Assembly (NCBI RefSeq): GCF_009618275.1
Contig: NZ_WIAD01000022.1
Location: 26,217-90,216, forward strand
Direction: 5' to 3'
Length of the DNA: 64,000 nt
Source of the DNA: Roseimaritima sediminicola
Lineage (GTDB): Bacteria; Planctomycetota; Planctomycetia; Pirellulales; Pirellulaceae
Position 1 is the stretch's first letter. Every line of letters starts with the position of its first letter. The notes under the pieces were generated by a model that worked only from the letters and a program-made list of their open reading frames with translations, did not search any database and was not told the DNA's origin. Below, one piece after another: positions 1 through 8,705 of the stretch. The position numbers were made by a program, and so were the translations under genes.

Positions 1-2227
1 ACTCCTGGAGCTGGCCCGAAGCCGGCCACTGCACCCGCAGCGATTTGACCACCTCGGCGCTTCCCACGCCGATGGCTTGCCGCAGCGGGTTGCCGCCGAA
101 ACTGCCACCGCTGCCGATGGTGTGGAAGATGGACCGCTCTTGACCGTCCGCTTCGATCACCAGTTCCAGCCGGGTGCCGATGGCACAGCGATTGGACTGT
201 TCTCCCACGGCTTGGATCGTCACGCTGTTGCCGGCAAAGCCGGGGTTGATGAACAGGGCGTCGTTGAAGCGGTCGCCGGGGTAGGCCCCGCCCAACTGGA
301 CGTACACGTCTTGGTCACCATCGTTGTCCAGGTCGGCGAACGATACGCCGTGGCCTTTTTGCAGGTGCCCAAATCCGCCCGCCATGGTGACGTTGGCAAA
401 GCTCTGTCCGGCTTGATTGAGAAACATGACGTTGGGCTGGATCTCGGAAAACTGGGTATTGCCGGTGGCCAGATAGAATTCCGGATAGCCGTCTTGGTTT
501 AGGTCGCCAAAGTTGGCACCCATCGGCGAAGCCGGATAGTGCAGCCCGGCTTCTTCGGCGACGTCCTGGAATGTCCCGTCGCCGCGATTCTGATACAGGT
601 GCATCATTTCGAAACGGATATCGCTGGCCAACACGCCGACCGGACCGGATGTGCAACCGACAAAAATGTCCAGATGCCCGTCGTTGTTGTAGTCCCAGAA
701 CCAGGTGGGAAAGCTGGCCAAGGGCAGGTCCACACCCAGTTCCTCCGCCACGTCGGTAAACGTGCCATCGCGGTTGTTGTGATACAGCTTGTTGGGGCCG
801 TCGACCGACAGATACAAATCCGGATACCGGTCGCCATCGAAATCGCCCCAGGCCGCTCCCATCGAAAAATGAACGTCCGCAATGCCGGCGGCCTGGGCTA
901 CGCTGGTGAACGTGCCGTCGCCTTCGTTACGAAACAATTGGCACGGCGCCTGGACAGCTTCGGAAGACTCGTTGCCCACGTACAGGTCCAGGTCCCCGTC
1001 GAGATCGTAGTCCGCCCAGGCGGCCGTTTTGGTCGGACAGTCCATCTGTCCCAGGCCGGCTTCGAACGTCACGTCGGTGAAGCGGAGGTCGCCGTCGTTG
1101 CGCAGCAGGGAATTGGGATGCATCCCCTTGCTCCGCAGCCAAGCCCCACGCATCACATAGATGTCCAGGTCGCCATCGTTGTCGTAGTCAGCGTGAACCA
1201 GGTTCAAACCACCATAAAAACCTTTTAGGCTCGATTCCTCGGTCACCTCGTCAAAGGAACCGTCGCCGTTGTTGCGAAACACCTGCATCTGGCCGGTCAC
1301 GTCCCAGGTGCAGGTGATGATGTCCAGGTCACCGTCGTTGTCGAAATCATCGACCACCGCGCCGCCACACAAATTAAATGTATCCAGGCCCAGTTCGGGA
1401 TAGACGTTCCTGAATCGCGGAAACTCCACCGACGACTGAAAGAACTCGGGATCCACGCGATACGCTTCCGGGACGCCCTGCGGGTATTCTCCCAGCGTCA
1501 TATAGGCGATGTTCAGCAACCAGCGGGCGGTGGCGTCGTAGTACAGCACCTCGTCCGACTCGCCCTCCGCAGCGGGACGCTCCAGCACGGCCGTGAAATG
1601 CTCGATGGCTTGTCGCGAACCTGCGGGACGTTGGTGCAGACCCTGGCCGCGGATCGGCACGATGCAACTGTCCGAGGTATTCAGCTGGCAGCAGTTCTGG
1701 GTTTCGCCAAAACGCAAACTCGCCAGCCCCAGTTCGAAATGCGTGCGTTTCCGATCGTAGGCGTTGTTCTGCGGCACCACGTCGAGGGCCTGCTTGAGCA
1801 GACCCAGTGCCTGTTTCTCGTTTCCCAAACGCAATTCGGCTCGGCCCGCTTCGTAGAACAGTTCCCATCGCTTTTGAGCCTGCAGGCCGGCAACGTATTG
1901 CTCGTCGGCCAGCAGGGAGCGGAGCTGGAGAGCGTGGCCATCACCAACAAAGTCGTTCTCGACGTTGCTGCGAGCGGCGATTTCACGCAGTGCCTGCCGC
2001 ATGCGGGCATGACCCGCTGGAACCGCTGCCACCTCGGACCGGACCTCTGCGGGATTCGTCGCGCTGCCGCACCCCGTGCTGTTCGCTGTGATCAAGCCGC
2101 CAAGGCAGACCGCGACGACGCCGAGCAACGTGCGAGACGTACGACGAGGCCAGAGAGCGGGCGAAGCGGTCGGCATCGGAGAAAGCCTTTCGGCGAAGGG
2201 CGATCGGGACGGGGAGGCGAAAGGCAT
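1..2227 (-). CDS. FG-GAP/VCBS repeat protein with C-terminal ASPIC/UnbV domain (3' end off window)
   Basis: Secreted or surface CRTAC1-like protein of unknown substrate. The frame is open from an ATG at 2227 down to base 1, about 742 codons, so the stop lies outside the window. After a basic N-terminus comes a hydrophobic stretch ending in STGC, close to a lipobox, then a helical TPR-like part (about residues 75-230), then several FG-GAP/VCBS calcium-binding-like repeats of the DxDxDGDLD type (about 250-640). The last visible residues (GVGSAEVVKSLRVQWPASG) are typical of the ASPIC/UnbV domain, so only a short tail is missing. The ATG overlaps the TGA of the upstream paralogue as TGATG, implying translational coupling. 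The family assignment is firm. The role (adhesion or extracellular glycan binding) is inference. Confidence 0.85.
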   Translation of the reverse strand, partial: MPFASPSRSPFAERLSPMPTASPALWPRRTSRTLLGVVAVCLGGLITANSTGCGSATNPAEVRSEVAAVPAGHARMRQALREIAARSNVENDFVGDGHALQLRSLLADEQYVAGLQAQKRWELFYEAGRAELRLGNEKQALGLLKQALDVVPQNNAYDRKRTHFELGLASLRFGETQNCCQLNTSDSCIVPIRGQGLHQRPAGSRQAIEHFTAVLERPAAEGESDEVLYYDATARWLLNIAYMTLGEYPQGVPEAYRVDPEFFQSSVEFPRFRNVYPELGLDTFNLCGGAVVDDFDNDGDLDIITCTWDVTGQMQVFRNNGDGSFDEVTEESSLKGFYGGLNLVHADYDNDGDLDIYVMRGAWLRSKGMHPNSLLRNDGDLRFTDVTFEAGLGQMDCPTKTAAWADYDLDGDLDLYVGNESSEAVQAPCQLFRNEGDGTFTSVAQAAGIADVHFSMGAAWGDFDGDRYPDLYLSVDGPNKLYHNNRDGTFTDVAEELGVDLPLASFPTWFWDYNNDGHLDIFVGCTSGPVGVLASDIRFEMMHLYQNRGDGTFQDVAEEAGLHYPASPMGANFGDLNQDGYPEFYLATGNTQFSEIQPNVMFLNQAGQSFANVTMAGGFGHLQKGHGVSFADLDNDGDQDVYVQLGGAYPGDRFNDALFINPGFAGNSVTIQAVGEQSNRCAIGTRLELVIEADGQERSIFHTIGSGGSFGGNPLRQAIGVGSAEVVKSLRVQWPASGQLQE

Positions 2228-5184
2228 CAGTTCAGTATAAACCCTTGTTCCAGCCCTTCGATAATCAACAGCCGACTGTCCAGCGGCGGGGCGACGATTC
2301 GCTGCTCGGTGCCGCCGGGCCAGCGGACGAGGACTTCGGTAATCTGTTCGCTGTCGCCCAGGCCGAAGACGCGACCGCTCTGGTTGCTGGCCATGTAGCC
2401 GTCGCCGGCGGTGAAGGATTTGGTCCACGAACGACGTTCGGTGGTCACCGTCACGCTGGTGCCGATCGCGTCGCGGTTGCTGCGGGTGCCGACCAGGCGC
2501 ACGTCCAGGTAGTGCGCGGACGTGTCGGTCGTGTTGCTCAGCAATCGCGCCGGGGACCGAAGATTGGAAATGGCGACGTCTTCGCGGCCGTCGTTGTTGA
2601 AATCCACACGAACCAGCGAGCGACCGATGGCGGCCCGATCGAACGCTGGCCCCAGCGTCCGGCCGTTCATTTCAGTAAAGTGTCCACCGCCCCGGTTATG
2701 CAGAAACTGCAGCGGTTGCGCGTACAGTCGCCCGGGCGTGTGGGTGGAAAAATCGACCACGTCGCCGTTGGCCAGGATCAAATCCGGCAGGCCGTCCAGG
2801 TCCGCGTCCAGGCTTTGCGTACCGAATCCCAGATGCAGCCAGCTGACCGCTTGCAGTCCAGCTCGCTGGGTTGCGTCTTCGTACAATCCGCCCTCGTGCC
2901 GTACGTACAACGTGTTGTAATCGGCGTAGAAGTTGGTGATGAACAGGTCCAAGCGGCCGTCGTCGCTGAAGTCGTCGGCGGCCACACCCATGCAGGCTTG
3001 TGCGACGCCCTGACCGCTGTAGGCCAAGCCGCGCAGGACGGCCTGCTCGCGGTATCGCGGGCTCTGGCCCGCCGGCGCTTCGTTGACAAACAGAAAGTTC
3101 TGCCGGGCGTCGTTGGCGACGAACAGATCGATCCGGCCGTTGCCGGTGAAGTCCGCGGCGACAACGCCCAGGCCGATGCCGGCATCCGATTCGATCCCGC
3201 TGGCGGCCGTCCTATCCTCGAAGCGACCGTCCCCAAGATTGATCAGCAACCGGTCTTGGCCGGCCCGCAGCGGATGCGCTCCGTCGCAGGGCACCGAGGC
3301 CACGCCCGATCGACACATCCGCAGATGAATCATGTCGTTGGGCGCGTAGCACACGTCGTACAGATCCGGCAGCCCATCTTCGTTCAGATCCGCCATCAGA
3401 CAGCTGGTCGTCCAAGCCGGGGCACCACCGCCGACTGCACCGATCGCGATTTTGCGAAAGCTCCCGTCACCGTTGTTGCGGTATAACACGTTCTCGCCGA
3501 TGTTGGCGACGTACAGGTCGGCAAAGCCATCGCTGTCGTAGTCGCCGACGCTGACGCCTTGACCGTATTGCCGATCGGCGACGCCGGCGGCCGCTTCACA
3601 GCCGGCGAAGCGTCCCTCGCCCAGGTTGCGGTACAGTTGATCGCTGGGCCGGCTGACGACCGCTGCCGACGACGTTCCCAGAGAGGGCGCTGCGCCGCCC
3701 TGGACGAAGAACAGATCACAGCGTCCGTCGCGATCAAAGTCCAAGGCGGCCGTCCCGCCTCCGGTGAATTCGAACAATCGCGTCGTCTGGGCCTCCGGAT
3801 CGGCGCCATCGGCATAGACGAAATGGATTCCGGCCGACGCCGTTGCGTCGGTAAACCGAATCGGCGACGAATTGGGGTCCGCCGCCGCGGACTCACCGCC
3901 GACACGTTGGCCAGGCCGGCCGTCTGACGACTGCGCCACCGCGGGCGACTGCGCCATCGCGGGCAGGGGCGGGACAGACAGCGACGACAGCCCGATCGCC
4001 GCTCGTTCGTCTTGCAGTCCCGCGCAGCGTGCGCCGCCGGCCGCGAGTTGGGCGTCACTTAGTCCGCGCCGCATCACGATCGCCCACCGCTGCTGCGGAT
4101 CCACCGCCAAGGCCGCGCTGCACCAGGCCGCCGCATCGAGGTCGCAACCACAGTGACGGGCGCTGTCGGCCGCGGCGCGAAGGTCCGGCAGATGGATCGC
4201 GTCCTTTAAATGGATGATCCGGCAGGTCGCGGCGTAGGTTCGCAGGTGGTTGCCGCGTTCGGCAAGTCGCTGCGCGGCCTCGTCTTGCTCCAGCGCGAAC
4301 AGACTCTGCGCCAGTTGCTCGTTGGCCACCTGGTGCAGCGGATCCCGCTGGAACGCTTCCCAGTAACATCTCGCTGCACCGGAGGCGTCTTGGTTTGCCC
4401 GGCAGAAGTGGCCGCGGAGCAGCCAGATTTCAGGGTGCTGCAGCAGGCGGGAGTCCAGCTCGTCCAGCCAGCGAATCAATTCGGCTCGACGGCCGCTCTC
4501 GTACAGCAGTTGAGCCAAGCGGATGGCGGCCGGTTGCAGGGCGGGATCGATGGTCAACGCGGCTCGCAGGTAACGTTCGCTCCCTTCCAGGTCTTTCTCG
4601 ATAAACGCCCAGTGCCCGAGGCCCTGCAAGACCAGCGGGTCGTGGGGATCCGCCGCATGGCCGGCCTCGAGTGCCCGGTCTTCATAAGCCCAACGCAGCC
4701 GCCGATTGCCCAGCAGCGGCAGGCTGATCAAATCCATACCGCCCTCGCGCAGCAGCACTCGCCAGTGGTCTTGGGCCCCGTGATAGTCGCCCGTCACATA
4801 CCGCAGCAGAGCCAACCGCGAGCGTGCCGGACGGTGGGCCGGGGCGACTCGCAGAGCGTGTTCCAAACACCATGCGGCCGGGTCGCAGCGTCCCTGGTCC
4901 GCCAGTAACCGTCCGGCTTGGAAGAGCACGTCGGCGTGGGCTGGATCGGTGAAGCGTGCCGGGGGAGTGGCCCGCCGCAGCGCCGCGACCGCCGCGGCCA
5001 ACTCCGGCACGCTGTCGCCGCGAAGCGAAGCCAATTGTTCCGCGTGTCGTTTCGCTGGACTCACAGCGGCGGGCTGCCGCGCCGAGCCGCTCGTTGGGGA
5101 CCGCAGCCACACAGCGACGACGCCCCAAATGCTCAACACGCCCACCAACAGGGCGGAAAGCAGAATCGGTCGAGACAAGGGCAT
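2227..5184 (-). CDS. TPR / FG-GAP repeat protein with ASPIC/UnbV domain
   Basis: A 985-residue paralogue of the next gene. It has an N-terminal signal anchor (hydrophobic residues about 5-27), a long TPR region (about 70-330, with repeated motifs such as LLRGHFCRANQDASGAARCY), a low-complexity linker around 410-440, about seven FG-GAP/VCBS repeats (for example DFDRDGRCDLFF, DYDSDGFADLYVAN) between about 450 and 860, and a C-terminal ASPIC/UnbV domain (about 890-970, ending VLVRWPGGTEQRI). This is the usual planctomycete TPR-FG-GAP-ASPIC architecture. It should be exported and calcium-binding. The TGA overlaps the next ATG by one base, so the two form an operon and may act as a pair. The specific ligand cannot be told from sequence. 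Confidence 0.88.
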   Translation of the reverse strand: MPLSRPILLSALLVGVLSIWGVVAVWLRSPTSGSARQPAAVSPAKRHAEQLASLRGDSVPELAAAVAALRRATPPARFTDPAHADVLFQAGRLLADQGRCDPAAWCLEHALRVAPAHRPARSRLALLRYVTGDYHGAQDHWRVLLREGGMDLISLPLLGNRRLRWAYEDRALEAGHAADPHDPLVLQGLGHWAFIEKDLEGSERYLRAALTIDPALQPAAIRLAQLLYESGRRAELIRWLDELDSRLLQHPEIWLLRGHFCRANQDASGAARCYWEAFQRDPLHQVANEQLAQSLFALEQDEAAQRLAERGNHLRTYAATCRIIHLKDAIHLPDLRAAADSARHCGCDLDAAAWCSAALAVDPQQRWAIVMRRGLSDAQLAAGGARCAGLQDERAAIGLSSLSVPPLPAMAQSPAVAQSSDGRPGQRVGGESAAADPNSSPIRFTDATASAGIHFVYADGADPEAQTTRLFEFTGGGTAALDFDRDGRCDLFFVQGGAAPSLGTSSAAVVSRPSDQLYRNLGEGRFAGCEAAAGVADRQYGQGVSVGDYDSDGFADLYVANIGENVLYRNNGDGSFRKIAIGAVGGGAPAWTTSCLMADLNEDGLPDLYDVCYAPNDMIHLRMCRSGVASVPCDGAHPLRAGQDRLLINLGDGRFEDRTAASGIESDAGIGLGVVAADFTGNGRIDLFVANDARQNFLFVNEAPAGQSPRYREQAVLRGLAYSGQGVAQACMGVAADDFSDDGRLDLFITNFYADYNTLYVRHEGGLYEDATQRAGLQAVSWLHLGFGTQSLDADLDGLPDLILANGDVVDFSTHTPGRLYAQPLQFLHNRGGGHFTEMNGRTLGPAFDRAAIGRSLVRVDFNNDGREDVAISNLRSPARLLSNTTDTSAHYLDVRLVGTRSNRDAIGTSVTVTTERRSWTKSFTAGDGYMASNQSGRVFGLGDSEQITEVLVRWPGGTEQRIVAPPLDSRLLIIEGLEQGFILN

Positions 5185-5313
5185 GGGGCGTGTTTCCTCA
5201 GCGACAAAGCGGAGCGGTCAGCTTACCAGATCCGCCCCGCTGCTCAGAGGTCGAGATCTGAGATCTGAGATTTGCTCGCTCTATCGGATTCTATGTACGA
5301 ATAGAATCGTTTA

Positions 5314-5386
5314 CTCCCCGCTCCCCCGAAGCCTGGCGAGCCTAAGCGAGTCAGGCTTCGGGGGAGCGGGGTTGGGGGTGAGGGGG
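5314..5386 (-). repeat. GC-rich palindromic intergenic repeat (family 1)
   Basis: A strong imperfect palindrome: GAAGCCTGGCGAGC pairs with a downstream copy ending AGGCTTCGGGGGAG, flanked by CCCC/GGGG runs. The same unit recurs, in either orientation, at 19034, 19607 and 35852, with diverged loops at 5500 and 35690. It lies between genes only, or at gene ends. It resembles REP-like or transcript-end hairpins. Confidence 0.8.
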
Positions 5387-5499
5387 ACAGCAAAGCAGCA
5401 CTGCCAGCATCAACTTTCCTCACTTTGATGTCGGACGCGGCAGATGGGTCTAATACAAAGATGGATCCAATACAAGGAGTCAGGCCATTGCATCGGCGG

Positions 5500-5571
5500 C
5501 CCCTCACCCCCAACCCCTCTCCCCGCCAACCTGGGCAAGCTCCACTTGCCCAGGTTGGCGGGGAGAGGGGA
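5500..5571 (+). repeat. GC-rich palindromic intergenic repeat (family 1, variant stem)
   Basis: This copy has the same outer arms as its family (CCCCTCACCCC ... GGGGAGAGGGG), but the inner stem is replaced by CCAACCTGGGCAAG / CTTGCCCAGGTTGG around a short loop. Conserved outer arms with an exchanged inner stem suggest that structure, not sequence, is kept. The rest of the 564-bp gap before the aminotransferase (5185-5748) holds short AT-richer pieces related to 35640 and 35944 and no supported gene. Confidence 0.75.
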
Positions 5572-5748
5572 GTAAACGTCAGGATACATAGATTCCGTTA
5601 GAGTCAGGAGATTTGAGATTGGAGATCTGCGCCGCCCCTGCGTGGGGGCCGGATCCGCGATAGATTGGAAGCGGCGAACCTTGCGTTCGTTCTGGTGTCG
5701 CTGTGGTGTGCATCCTTTGTTGGCTCCCTTTGGAAAAATAGTGTTTTC

Positions 5749-7044
5749 ATGTCGGCTCTGCCCTCCCCTCGTTCCGTCAGTGCTCCCCTCCCGCTCAGCC
5801 GCCAAGCGGCCGCCGCACCCGAGCAACCGATCAGCCGCTTGATGGCCGATGCGCTCGACAATCCCAAACTGATTTCGCTGGCTGCGGGCTTTGTCGATGA
5901 GCGGTCGCTGCCGCGAAAGCTGGTCCAGCGGTATGCGGGCCGGTTGCTGGACGATCCGCACTCCGGCGGGCAGGCGCTGCAGTACGGGCTGGCCGCGGGC
6001 GATCGCCAGCTGCGGCAGGCGATTGCGGCACGCTACTTCGCCGACCGTTGGCCACAGCGCACCGACGCCATGATCCTGACCACCGGCAGCAATCAATTGC
6101 TGCATTTGATCAGCGAGTGTTTGCTGGAACCGGACGACATCGTGCTGTGTGCGGCTCCCACCTACTTCGTCTATCTCGCGGTGCTTCGTGATCTGGGCGT
6201 GCGGGCCGTCAGCGTCGAAAGCGACGAACACGGCGTGTGCCCCGAGGCTCTGGAGCGGACGCTGGATGATCTGTCCGCTCGCGGACTTCGCGACCGCGTC
6301 AAAATGCTGTACCTGGTGCCCTACTTCGACAATCCGGCCGGCGTGACCATGCCCGAGCACCGTCGCCGAGCCATCATCGCGGCGCTGGGCGAGCAGGCGG
6401 AGCTGGCGCCACCGATCGCTCTGTTGGCCGACAACGCCTATCGCGACCTCCGCTACGACGGCGCCGACGTACCGTGTTTTGTCGATCTGGGAGCCGAACC
6501 GGACTGGACGATCGAAACCGGCACGTTTTCCAAAAACCTCTCGCCGGGGCTGCGCGTCGGCTGGGGCGTCCTGCCCGAACCGCTGCACACGGCCGTGCTG
6601 CGCCGCAAATCCGTGATCGACTTCGGCTCGCCGCATTTCAGCCAGTGCGTGGTCCGCGACATCGTGGCCGATGGCCAACTGGATGAACACCTTCAAAACG
6701 ACCTGTTGCCCACCTATCGCAGCAAACGCGATGCGATGATCGACGCCTGCCAGCGGTATCTCAGCCGCTTCGATGGCGTCCACTTCCAGCAGCCCGGCGG
6801 TGGGCTGTACGTCTGGTTGCAGGTCCCGGAACCGCTCGGTACGGCCGCCGGATCGACGCTGTGGGAAACCTGCGTCCGGCACGGCGTCCTGTATGTGCCG
6901 GGCGGCTTCTGTTTTGCTAGCGAAGGGGCTCCCGTGCAAAACAACACGATGCGGCTGAGTTTCGGCGTCCAGCCCGAACCGCGGATCGCTGAAGGAATCG
7001 AGCTGCTGGGCCAAGCGATCGAGGAGGCGTTGCGGCGGGTCTAG
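5749..7044 (+). CDS. PLP-dependent class I/II aminotransferase (2-aminoadipate/aromatic transaminase-like)
   Basis: A 431-residue fold-type I transaminase. It shows the cofactor-binding aspartate in LLADNAYRDLRYDG, the Schiff-base lysine K262 in GTFSKNLSPGLRVGW, and the VPYFDNPAGVTMP segment seen in LysN/MocR-like transaminases. An in-frame ATG also exists at 5665, but it would add a 28-residue hydrophobic stretch lying partly in repeat-derived sequence, so 5749 (MSALPSPRS) is preferred. There is no DNA-binding wHTH domain, so it is a stand-alone enzyme and not a MocR regulator. The neighbours do not indicate a pathway. Alternatives are a valine-pyruvate or aromatic amino-acid transaminase. 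Confidence 0.82.
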   Translation: MSALPSPRSVSAPLPLSRQAAAAPEQPISRLMADALDNPKLISLAAGFVDERSLPRKLVQRYAGRLLDDPHSGGQALQYGLAAGDRQLRQAIAARYFADRWPQRTDAMILTTGSNQLLHLISECLLEPDDIVLCAAPTYFVYLAVLRDLGVRAVSVESDEHGVCPEALERTLDDLSARGLRDRVKMLYLVPYFDNPAGVTMPEHRRRAIIAALGEQAELAPPIALLADNAYRDLRYDGADVPCFVDLGAEPDWTIETGTFSKNLSPGLRVGWGVLPEPLHTAVLRRKSVIDFGSPHFSQCVVRDIVADGQLDEHLQNDLLPTYRSKRDAMIDACQRYLSRFDGVHFQQPGGGLYVWLQVPEPLGTAAGSTLWETCVRHGVLYVPGGFCFASEGAPVQNNTMRLSFGVQPEPRIAEGIELLGQAIEEALRRV

Positions 7045-7059
7045 GGCTGGCTTTCAATT

Positions 7060-7260
7060 CACAGGCTGGAAGCCTATGCCACAGAGTAGCTCGGCTGTCC
7101 CAGCCGAGGGTCTGGTTTTCTACGGCTGAGACAGCCGTGCTACTTTTCACAGGCTGGAAGCCTATGCCACAGCGTAGCTCGGCTGTCCCAGCCGAGGGGC
7201 TGGTTTTCTACGGCTGAGACAGCCGTGCTACTTTTCACAGGCTGGAAGCCTATGCCACTG
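7060..7260 (+). repeat. Tandem 88-bp repeat (family 3)
   Basis: Copies begin at 7060, 7148 and 7236 (period 88). The third is truncated after its first 24 bases. Each unit combines CACAGGCTGGAAGCCTATGCC with two small hairpins, GCTCGGCTGTCCCAGCCGAG and CGGCTGAGACAGCCG. Fragments recur at 9592, 12076 and 29111. It fills most of the gap between the aminotransferase and the LptF/G permease. I see no gene in 7045-7394. Confidence 0.85.
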
Positions 7261-7394
7261 GTTTCACTGTTTGGTGAAAATCCGGTGGCGAACGAAATAA
7301 AACCGCCAAATTCACGTTGCCTCCGACGGGGCTGGCGGACGATAAATGGGCAATCTCTGCCCGCTCCGTCCCTCCGCTGATTTGCTATCGCACC

Positions 7395-8534
7395 GTGACT
7401 CGCATCGATCGCTACATCCTGATGCTCTACATGCGGACGCTGCTGATTTGTTTCTGCAGCCTGGGCGGCATCTTTGTCGTGTTTCACGCGTTCAGCAACC
7501 TCGAAGCCCTGGCGGCGCTGGCCGAGGCCAAGGGGGGGATCGTCCAGGCGATCGTCGATTACTACGGCCCCTATCTGTTGGTCATCTTTGATGCGACCAG
7601 CCCGATCCTGGCCTTGATGGCCTTGTTGTTCACGATCGGTTGGCTGCGTCAAAGCGGCGAATTGACTTCGATCCTGGCGGCCGGCGTGCGGCACGGTCGG
7701 TTGCTGCGGCCCATGCTGGTGGCGGCCTTGGTGATTGTCGTTCTGGGACTGCTCAATCGCGAATGGGTCCTTCCCCACTACCGGGCCAAATTGGGAAATC
7801 GACCGGACGTCGATGCGGCGTCGGCCGAGCGTCCGCTGTTGCCCTGTTACGACCGCCAGGCGGGGGTATTGATCGAAGGACAGAGCTTGATCAATGAAGG
7901 CAAACAACTGGTCAATCCCGCTTTTCATCTCCACGCGGCCTATCCGGGCTTCGGCAATCAGTTGACCGCCCAGCGAGCCGTTTGGCGGGCGGCCGACGAC
8001 CGGCATCCCGCCGGTTTCTTGCTGGAAAACGTCGGCCGGCCGGCCGCCATCGATTCGTTGGCTTCCCGCGGCATGAACGGCCGCCCGGTGCTGTTCACCG
8101 CCGCCGACACGCCGTGGGTCGAGCCCGGGCAGTGCTTCGTGGCCACCTCGGTCGATCTGAGTATGTTGGAGGCCAAAGGAGCTAGCAAAAAGTACACGCC
8201 GATCGGGGATCTGATGCGACGGGTCCGCAATCCCGCCGTGCACACCAGCAGCAAGGTGCGGGTGGATTTGCACAGCCGCTTGCTGCGGCCGCTGCTGGAT
8301 TTTTCGCTGGTGCTGCTGGGATTGCCGTTGGCCGTTTCTCGCGGCGACAAAAATCTATTCGTCTTGGTCGGACACGCCGTGCTGTTGGTCGGGATGTTCT
8401 TTGGAATCAAGACCTTGGCCGCCACGATGGGCAGCAGCGGGTACGTGTTGACGCCCGCGATGGCCGCCTGGGTCCCGATTCTGATCCTTTCGCCGTTGGC
8501 CTACGCGCGTTACCGCAGCGTCCAGTACGTTTAG
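7395..8534 (+). CDS. LptF/LptG family permease
   Basis: Inner-membrane permease of the LptB2FG-type lipopolysaccharide exporter family, 379 residues. Three N-terminal membrane helices (about residues 12-35, 55-80 and 95-117) are followed by a periplasmic beta-rich part (about 125-285), then three C-terminal helices (about 290-375). This is the YjgP/YjgQ layout. The GTG at 7395 (MTRIDRYILMLYMRTLL) gives the usual family start, with a basic residue and DRY close to the N-terminus. An earlier in-frame ATG at 7317 would add 26 atypical residues next to a repeat. Only one such permease is in the window. The other LPS genes (kdsD, kdsC and an LptC-position protein) lie 12 kb away on the same strand. 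Confidence 0.83.
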   Translation: MTRIDRYILMLYMRTLLICFCSLGGIFVVFHAFSNLEALAALAEAKGGIVQAIVDYYGPYLLVIFDATSPILALMALLFTIGWLRQSGELTSILAAGVRHGRLLRPMLVAALVIVVLGLLNREWVLPHYRAKLGNRPDVDAASAERPLLPCYDRQAGVLIEGQSLINEGKQLVNPAFHLHAAYPGFGNQLTAQRAVWRAADDRHPAGFLLENVGRPAAIDSLASRGMNGRPVLFTAADTPWVEPGQCFVATSVDLSMLEAKGASKKYTPIGDLMRRVRNPAVHTSSKVRVDLHSRLLRPLLDFSLVLLGLPLAVSRGDKNLFVLVGHAVLLVGMFFGIKTLAATMGSSGYVLTPAMAAWVPILILSPLAYARYRSVQYV

Positions 8535-8582
8535 ACTCGGTACGTTTGACCAGTCCATCGCTGCCGTCTACCGAATCCTTTT

Positions 8583-8644
8583 GAGCCGCTTGGGCGATAG
8601 CCCCGGTTTTGTTCTTTCGAGCCGCTTGGGCGATAGCCCCGGTT
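8583..8644 (+). repeat. Tandem 26-bp direct repeat, period 36
   Basis: Two identical copies of GAGCCGCTTGGGCGATAGCC plus CCGGTT, at 8583-8608 and 8619-8644. They lie between the permease stop and the glycosyltransferase start. Each copy contains a short GGGCGATAGCCC hairpin, so this may be a small REP-type element. Confidence 0.75.
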
Positions 8645-8705
8645 CTCGGACTCGCCGGGTTTTGTGACGCCGGTTCGAGCGAATTCGACAAGGAACTGGG
8701 AACTC

